NCBI GenBank assembly: GCA_022574265.1 | Contig: JACZSI010000066.1 | Coordinates: 1-9,139 of the forward strand | Direction of reading: 5' to 3' | From: Chloroflexota bacterium | GTDB taxonomy: Bacteria; Chloroflexota; Dehalococcoidia; Lucifugimonadales; Australimonadaceae | Length of the DNA stretch: 9,139 nucleotides | In this document: positions 4,952 through 9,139 of the stretch, in pieces | Position numbering within the stretch: position 1 is the stretch's first letter | Layout of the letters: each line of letters begins with the position of its first letter | Made by a program: the position numbers and the translations under genes | The notes under the pieces: model-generated | The model's input: only the letters and a program-made list of their open reading frames with translations | Told to the model about the DNA's origin: nothing | Database searches by the model: none

Positions 4952-5917
4952 CTAGCGGCGAACGACGATCCGGTGGACGGAAGCGTCCCGGGCGCCGAGG
5001 TGGTACTTGTAGGGCTCCGCGCCGCGGAGGAAGTCGAAGTAGGTGAGTCCCCGCTCGATGGCGTCCTTGACGCACAGCGCTTTGAGCAGCAACCCCGCGC
5101 TCAGCGATGCGGATGCGCGCCGGAAGCCGCTGTTGTAGAGGAGGCGGCGCCCAGCGTAGTCGAAGGCGAGCACGGCGGCAATGGGTTCGCCATCCATCTC
5201 CAGCAGGAGGAGACGGAGCAACCCGGCCGATTGCATCCGCTCGACGATGTCCCGGAAGAAACCCTCGCGCTCCGGCCCCAGGAAGTCCCGTTTCTCCTCG
5301 CGGCTCTCCCTCATGAGCTCATGGAAGAGAGCGGCGTCGGCCCGGAGCGTCTCGTCGGTCGCGAGCCGCACACGGTAGGAGCCCGCGGCGTCCAGGCGGC
5401 GGAGCTTGCGCCGGAGCTCGTGGCGGTCCTTGCGCCGCAGACCGCCCAGGTAGTCGTCCCACGTGGCGGGCAGGTCCAGGCCGGGCACGACGTCCTCCGT
5501 CTCGACCGTGACCTCGTACCCGCGCGCTCGGTAGACGCGCGGGATCTCCTGGAGCGTGGGCGAGCCGCCGGGCACGGACGTGAGGTCCATCGTGCGCCAC
5601 GGCTCGCCGTCCAGGCAGTCGGCCAGCGCGTCGTAGAAGCGGGGGTCATCCGTCACGAAGTCGTGGTAGTCGAAGAGGTCGGTCCCGCCGAGGAACCGCA
5701 GCACGTCGCCGTCGAGGGTCATCGGCGCGATACCGAGCGGGTCGGACTCGGGGCCGACCGTCAGCAGGCAGAGGTCGGCGTCTCCCCCGAAGTGCTCCCA
5801 CCACGTGCGCGCCCACACCGGGGTGAGGAAGAGGTTCGGCTCGTCCTGGCGCGCGATCAGCGCGTCCCACTGGGGCGCGACCGCGTCGAACCCGGTCCGA
5901 AGACCGATACACGTCAA
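4952..5917 (-). CDS. CelD/BioF2-like GNAT-superfamily acyltransferase (Acetyltransf_6 type)
   Basis: The 321-residue protein fits the double-GNAT Acetyltransf_6 family (CelD/BcsL, BioF2, related in fold to FemAB aminoacyltransferases). Visible landmarks are LFLTPVWARTWWEHFG (29-44), the basic helix RRKDRHELRRKLRRL (161-175), LLLLEMDGEPIAAVLAFDY (236-254), the YNSGF strand with the following helix (261-290), and the end FDFLRGAEPYKYHLGA (295-309). All are characteristic of the family. Members transfer acyl or aminoacyl groups to cell-surface sugars or small molecules; the substrate here is unknown. The start is TTG at 5917, overlapping the folE stop as TTGA; no ATG or GTG is available nearby in frame, and the N-terminus fits the family boundary. 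The spacing to the GT gene (7 nt) makes a shared pathway plausible. No signal peptide or membrane segment is seen. Confidence 0.82.
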   Translation of the reverse strand: MTCIGLRTGFDAVAPQWDALIARQDEPNLFLTPVWARTWWEHFGGDADLCLLTVGPESDPLGIAPMTLDGDVLRFLGGTDLFDYHDFVTDDPRFYDALADCLDGEPWRTMDLTSVPGGSPTLQEIPRVYRARGYEVTVETEDVVPGLDLPATWDDYLGGLRRKDRHELRRKLRRLDAAGSYRVRLATDETLRADAALFHELMRESREEKRDFLGPEREGFFRDIVERMQSAGLLRLLLLEMDGEPIAAVLAFDYAGRRLLYNSGFRRASASLSAGLLLKALCVKDAIERGLTYFDFLRGAEPYKYHLGARDASVHRIVVRR

Positions 5918-6483
5918 CGCGTTCCATCCTGAAGCAGGTTGAGGAACTCGGCGCGGGTCGCGGAGCCCTCGCGGAACTGACCGCGCGTCGCCGAGGTGAC
6001 GACGGACGTGCCCGGCTTGCGGACGCCGCGCATGGCCATGCAGAGGTGCTCGGCCCGCATGACGACGGCGACGCCCTCGGGCACGAGCGCCGTCATGATC
6101 GCGTCGGCGATCTGCGAGGTGAGCCGCTCCTGGATCTGCGGCCGGCGCGCGAGGATGTCGACGGCCCGCGCCAGCTTGCTGATGCCGACGATCTTGCCGC
6201 GGGGGATGTAGCCGACGTGCGCGGTGCCGAAGAAGGGCAGCAGGTGGTGCTCGCAGAGCGAGTAGAAGGGCAGGTCACGCATGATGACCATCTCCTGCTG
6301 GTCCTCTTCGAACTGGGTCTGGAGGACCTCGATCGCGTCGTCGTCGGCCCCCCCGGCTATCTCGTGGTACATCGCCGCCACGCGCTTCGGCGTGTCCCGG
6401 AGCCCTTCCCGCTCCGGGTCCTCGCCGATGCCGATGAGGAGCTCACGTACCGCCTTCTCGATCCGCGTGCCGTCGATGCTCAC
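5914..6483 (-). CDS. folE: GTP cyclohydrolase I (FolE, type IA)
   Basis: FolE converts GTP to 7,8-dihydroneopterin triphosphate, the first step of tetrahydrofolate synthesis. The product has 189 residues, the usual length for a bacterial type IA enzyme. The N-terminal REGLRDTPKRVA (25-36) is standard. SLCEHHLLPF (75-84) gives zinc ligands C77 and H80 and the catalytic H79. EHLCMAMRGVRKPGT (145-159) gives the third zinc ligand, C148. GKIVGISKLARAVD (96-109) is the conserved substrate region. All key residues are present, so the enzyme should be active as the family's homodecamer. GTG 6483 overlaps the thrC stop as GTGA; GGAGG at 6493-6497, formed by the last thrC codons, lies 9 nt upstream, so translation is probably coupled to thrC. 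It has no evident pathway link with its amino-acid neighbours. Confidence 0.97.
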   Translation of the reverse strand: MSIDGTRIEKAVRELLIGIGEDPEREGLRDTPKRVAAMYHEIAGGADDDAIEVLQTQFEEDQQEMVIMRDLPFYSLCEHHLLPFFGTAHVGYIPRGKIVGISKLARAVDILARRPQIQERLTSQIADAIMTALVPEGVAVVMRAEHLCMAMRGVRKPGTSVVTSATRGQFREGSATRAEFLNLLQDGTR

Positions 6484-7568
6484 GACCGATGACCTCCTCC
6501 ACTCGTTCCCGGTACGGCCTCGCCGAGCAGCCGCGCGACGGCCTCGACGTCCGCCGGAGCCTCCTCGGGCGGGTGGTCCGCCAGCTCCCGCGCCAACCCC
6601 GGGTCCTTCAGTCCATGCCCGGTGATGACGCAGACGACGGTGCGCCCGGCGAGCCCGTTACCCGCGCGCACATGCTTGATCAGGCCCGCGACTCCCGCGG
6701 CCGAGGCGGCCTCGCAGAAGATGCCTTCGCGGCGCGCCATGAGCTTGTAGGCGTCGAGGATCTCCGCGTCGGAGACGGTCCCGATGTCGCCTTCGGACTC
6801 GTCGCGCGCGGTGAGGGCGCCCTCCCAGTTGGCGGGGTTCCCGATGCGGATGGCGGACGCGATCGTCTGCGGATGCTCGACCGGCTTCCCCGCCACGATA
6901 GGCGCGGCGCCCTCCGCCTGGAAGCCCATCATGCGGGGGAGCCGCGCGGCATTCCCGCCGTCGTGATACTCGCGGAAGCCCTTCCAGTATGCGGTGATGT
7001 TGCCCGCGTTACCGACGGGGATGAAGAGGAGGTCGGGCGCGTCCCCCAAGACATCGACGATCTCGAAGGCGGCGGTCTTCTGCCCCTCGATCCGGTCCGG
7101 GTTCACCGAGTTGACGAGGCAGACCGAGCGTGCCTCGGCCAGCTCGCGCGCGACCCTGAGCGCGTCGTCGAAGTTGCCGCGCAGGTTGATGACCCGCGCG
7201 CCGTAGGCGACCGCCTGTGACAGCTTCCCCTCCGCGACGTTCCCCTGGGGGACCAGCACCACGGTCTCGAGTCCGGCGGCCGCGCCGTAGGCGGCCGCGG
7301 ACGCGCTCGTGTTGCCGGTCGACGCGCACATGATGGTGCCGTAGCCGCGCTCCATGGCCTTCGCCACGGCGACGACCATGCCCCTGTCCTTGAACGACGC
7401 CGTGGGGTTGCACCCCTCGAGCTTGAAGTAGAGCTCGTCGATGCCGAGCTCGCCCGCGAGGTGGCGGGACCGCACCAACGGCGTCTCGCCCTCGCCGATG
7501 CTCAGCGCCGGCGTGTCGGGCGTCAGGGGCAGGTACCGGGCGTAACGCTTGAGAACGCCCTCGCCCAT
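6480..7568 (-). CDS. thrC: Threonine synthase (PLP-dependent)
   Basis: ThrC converts O-phosphohomoserine and water to threonine and phosphate. The 362-residue length fits the short class found in Actinobacteria, Thermus and relatives. The PLP lysine is K60 in NPTASFKDRGM (54-64). The phosphate/PLP loop CASTGNTSAS spans 81-90, NSVNPDRIEGQKT is typical of the family, and FIPVGNAGNITAYWKGF is the glycine-rich cofactor loop. The C-terminal CVITGHGLKDP is also family-typical. The last 40 residues are a Glu/Ala/Gly-rich tail. ATG 7568 has an AGAAGG-type Shine-Dalgarno a few nt upstream. It follows hom by 40 nt, the classic hom-thrC order; homoserine kinase (thrB) is not in the window. The end overlaps folE by 4 nt. 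Confidence 0.96.
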   Translation of the reverse strand: MGEGVLKRYARYLPLTPDTPALSIGEGETPLVRSRHLAGELGIDELYFKLEGCNPTASFKDRGMVVAVAKAMERGYGTIMCASTGNTSASAAAYGAAAGLETVVLVPQGNVAEGKLSQAVAYGARVINLRGNFDDALRVARELAEARSVCLVNSVNPDRIEGQKTAAFEIVDVLGDAPDLLFIPVGNAGNITAYWKGFREYHDGGNAARLPRMMGFQAEGAAPIVAGKPVEHPQTIASAIRIGNPANWEGALTARDESEGDIGTVSDAEILDAYKLMARREGIFCEAASAAGVAGLIKHVRAGNGLAGRTVVCVITGHGLKDPGLARELADHPPEEAPADVEAVARLLGEAVPGTSGGGHRS

Positions 7569-7584
7569 GCTTCACCTTCTCCGG

Positions 7585-7599
7585 GCGGGCCGGGCCCGC
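7585..7599. repeat. GC-rich inverted repeat between hom and thrC
   Basis: GCGGGCC and GGCCCGC flank a single G: a perfect 7-bp inverted repeat inside the 40-nt hom-thrC gap. On the transcribed strand it lies just before the thrC Shine-Dalgarno and has no following U run, so it is not a standard intrinsic terminator. It could weakly modulate thrC translation or mRNA processing. Confidence 0.4.
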
Positions 7600-7608
7600 G
7601 GACTTCGA

Positions 7609-8916
7609 CTAGGAACCCGGGTCTTCCACGCGCACGAGGTTCGACACCTCGAGCACCACGTCGAGCGCGGCCAGCTTCGTCACGGCCTCCTGGACAGCCG
7701 ACTCCTTGGCCGTGTGCGTCGTGATCACGATCTCGGCCGTGCCGGCCGCATCGGCCACTTCCTTCTGGATCACCGAGGCCAGGCTGACGCGCAGGTCGCC
7801 GAGCACGCGGGTGATCTGCGCCATGACGCCGGGGCGGTCGCTGGCACGGAGCCGCAGGTAGTACTTCGTCTCCAGGTCGGCCATCGGCTGGATCCGCAGC
7901 TTGCGGTCGAGCACCGGTGGCCGAGCGGGCGGGGCGCCCGCCGCCACGGCCTGCGCGATCGAGATGACGTCGCCCAGCACGGCGCTGGTCGTCGGCCGCG
8001 CCCCCGCGCCGGGACCCTGGAACATCGCCCAATCCACCAGGTCCCCCTCCAGCTCGACCGCATTGTAAACCCCATCGACCTTCGCGAGCGGGTGGGCCAA
8101 GGGCAGGAACGCAGGGTGGACCCGGGCCTGGAGCAGATCGCCCACGCGCTTGGCGATGGCGACGAGCTTGATCGCGTAGCCGAGCTCCGCCGCGTACGCG
8201 AAGTCGGCCGGCGCGAGCTTGGCGATGCCCTCGCGGTAGACGTCGGTATCGCGGACGGTCGTACGGAAGGCGAGCGAGCTCAGGATCGCGAGCTTGTACG
8301 CCGCGTCGTCGCCGTCCACGTCGGACGCAGGGTCCGCCTCCGTGTAGCCGAGCCGCTGCGCCGCGGCGAGCGCGTCCGCGTATTCGAGGCCGTCGCTTGC
8401 CATGCGGGTCAGCATGTAGTTCGTCGTGCCGTTGATGATGGCGTTGACCGCGCCGATCTCGTTGGCGGCCAGCTCGCGGAGCAGCGGGCCGATGATCGGG
8501 ATGCCCGCGCCGACGCTGCCCTCGAAGCCGATGCTCACCCCGTGCTCCGCCGCGTGCGCGAGCACCTCCGGCCCGTGCTTCGCCATCACCTCCTTGTTCG
8601 CGGTCACCACGTGCTTGCCGTGGTGCAGCGCGCGCTGGATGTAGCCGAACGCGGGCTCCTCCCCCCCGATGACCTCGACGACGATGTCGACTGCCGGGTC
8701 GTCCAGGATCTCGGAGGGCTCGCCCGTGATCCGCAGGCCGGCGGGCACGTCGCTCCGCCGCTTGCGCGGGTGTGCCACGAGCGCCGCCGCGAGGCGCACG
8801 GGCCTGCCGACGGACGCCTCGATGGCAGCGGCTTTGTCCGCGAGCGCCCTCGCGACGCCGCCACCGACGACGCCCAGGCCCAGAAGGCCGACGGCGATGG
8901 GACGATCGGAGGCCAC
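7609..8916 (-). CDS. hom: Homoserine dehydrogenase with C-terminal ACT domain
   Basis: This enzyme reduces aspartate semialdehyde to homoserine with NAD(P)H, the branch point to threonine and methionine. The 435 residues form the standard three-part monofunctional enzyme. The Rossmann nucleotide domain has GLGVVG (13-18) and TANKEVMAKHG (105-115, K108 at the cofactor). The catalytic domain has NGTTNY (162-167) and LGYTEADPASDVDGDDAAYK (189-208), where E193, D204 and K208 match the family's substrate-binding and catalytic residues. GPGAG..PTTSAVLGDV closes the core. The ACT domain (about 352-430, starting YYLRLRASDRPGVMAQ) usually senses threonine, so feedback inhibition by threonine is expected. 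GTG 8916 starts one base after the upstream stop, and no other start is close; its Shine-Dalgarno is weak, so coupling to the preceding gene is likely. A G7 run (8661-8667 on this strand's complement) encodes IGGEE without breaking the frame. Confidence 0.97.
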   Translation of the reverse strand: MASDRPIAVGLLGLGVVGGGVARALADKAAAIEASVGRPVRLAAALVAHPRKRRSDVPAGLRITGEPSEILDDPAVDIVVEVIGGEEPAFGYIQRALHHGKHVVTANKEVMAKHGPEVLAHAAEHGVSIGFEGSVGAGIPIIGPLLRELAANEIGAVNAIINGTTNYMLTRMASDGLEYADALAAAQRLGYTEADPASDVDGDDAAYKLAILSSLAFRTTVRDTDVYREGIAKLAPADFAYAAELGYAIKLVAIAKRVGDLLQARVHPAFLPLAHPLAKVDGVYNAVELEGDLVDWAMFQGPGAGARPTTSAVLGDVISIAQAVAAGAPPARPPVLDRKLRIQPMADLETKYYLRLRASDRPGVMAQITRVLGDLRVSLASVIQKEVADAAGTAEIVITTHTAKESAVQEAVTKLAALDVVLEVSNLVRVEDPGS

Positions 8917-8917
8917 C

Positions 8918-9139
8918 TTAGCCGGCCGCCAGCTGGTCGACGACCCACTGCGCGTCGTCGAAGTCGAGCTCGAGCAGGGTAACCAGCTCGAGGGTCTGCT
9001 CGTTCAGCCACTCTTGGAACTCGGTCTGGCCGAGGAGATCGCGCATCTCGTCATCGAGCGGTTGCTCCGAAGGCCCGTCGCTCACCAGAAGCACGACGCT
9101 CCCGACGGTGGTGACGAGCGGCCCGATGGGCTCGCCCAC
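8918..9139 (-). CDS. C-terminal tail of a probable PpiC/SurA-type peptidyl-prolyl isomerase (truncated by window)
   Basis: Only the last 73 codons are visible; the frame is open to the right edge and ends at TAA 8918-8920. GEPIGPLVTTVGSVVLLVSD resembles the end of a parvulin domain, where the family reads roughly GevsgPv.T.fGyhii.v. PSEQPLDDEM..LLGQTEFQEWLNEQ then resembles the helical tail typical of SurA/PrsA-like foldases. The final 25 residues are acidic and helical (LELVTLLELDFDDAQWVVDQL). If correct, the full protein is an exported or lipid-anchored chaperone, but no signal peptide can be checked here. The identification rests on a short stretch. The GTG at the extreme edge is not a real start. 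The gene ends one base before hom and is probably in the same operon. Confidence 0.5.
   Translation of the reverse strand: MGEPIGPLVTTVGSVVLLVSDGPSEQPLDDEMRDLLGQTEFQEWLNEQTLELVTLLELDFDDAQWVVDQLAAG

Noticed and set aside
8661..8667. Seven-base C run in hom (and another at 6348-6354 in folE) as phase-variation switches
   Set aside because: The runs encode conserved or tolerated Gly codons in essential housekeeping genes and are short; there is no sign of contingency-locus design.

Overview
This is a GC-rich (roughly 70 percent by eye), gene-dense bacterial chromosome segment. Non-ATG starts are common (TTG three times, GTG twice) and so are overlapping stop/start codons. The gene content and protein style suggest a high-GC Gram-positive-like or deep-branching lineage such as Chloroflexota, Dormibacterota or Actinobacteriota. 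No marker fixes the phylum, so this is only a guess. No RNA gene, insertion sequence, CRISPR array or phage gene was seen, and no gap between genes exceeds about 100 bases.

Layout. Plus strand 1-674 is the C-terminal part of tRNA(Ile)-lysidine synthetase (tilS), cut by the window edge. It converges, with a shared CTAG stop, on a minus-strand pair: an unknown two-helix membrane protein with a probable split PH-like domain (671-1450) and a PIG-L/LmbE zinc deacetylase (1545-2264). A short divergent promoter region (about 2271-2363) separates this pair from a plus-strand tandem-GNAT acetyltransferase resembling mycothiol synthase MshD (2364-3257). That gene overlaps, tail to tail, the last gene of a long minus-strand operon running from the right edge down to 3247: the tail of a probable PpiC-type peptidyl-prolyl isomerase, homoserine dehydrogenase (hom), threonine synthase (thrC), GTP cyclohydrolase I (folE), a CelD/BioF2-like acyltransferase, an MshA-like GT4 glycosyltransferase and a half-size EamA transporter. 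Gaps in this operon are 1, 40, -4, -4, 7 and 27 nt, which implies co-transcription and translational coupling.

How the genes fit together. The right half is housekeeping: hom and thrC supply two steps of threonine synthesis, and folE supplies the pterin precursor for folate. The left half is more interesting. A GT4 enzyme with MshA-type motifs, a PIG-L deacetylase and an MshD-like GNAT lie within about 3.4 kb. These are the families used for steps 1, 3 and 5 of mycothiol synthesis, and the GT4 and PIG-L families also serve in bacillithiol synthesis. A FemAB/BioF2-fold acyltransferase and a small exporter-like protein sit beside them, and no cysteine ligase (MshC or BshC) is present. The block may make a mycothiol-like or other amino-sugar conjugate; this is inference from family membership and proximity.

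Smaller structures worth noting are a 3 x 7-bp CTAGG repeat at 664-684 that gives stops in all six frames, two overlapping divergent -10 elements at 2294-2329, and a probable frameshifted tail in the membrane protein gene.
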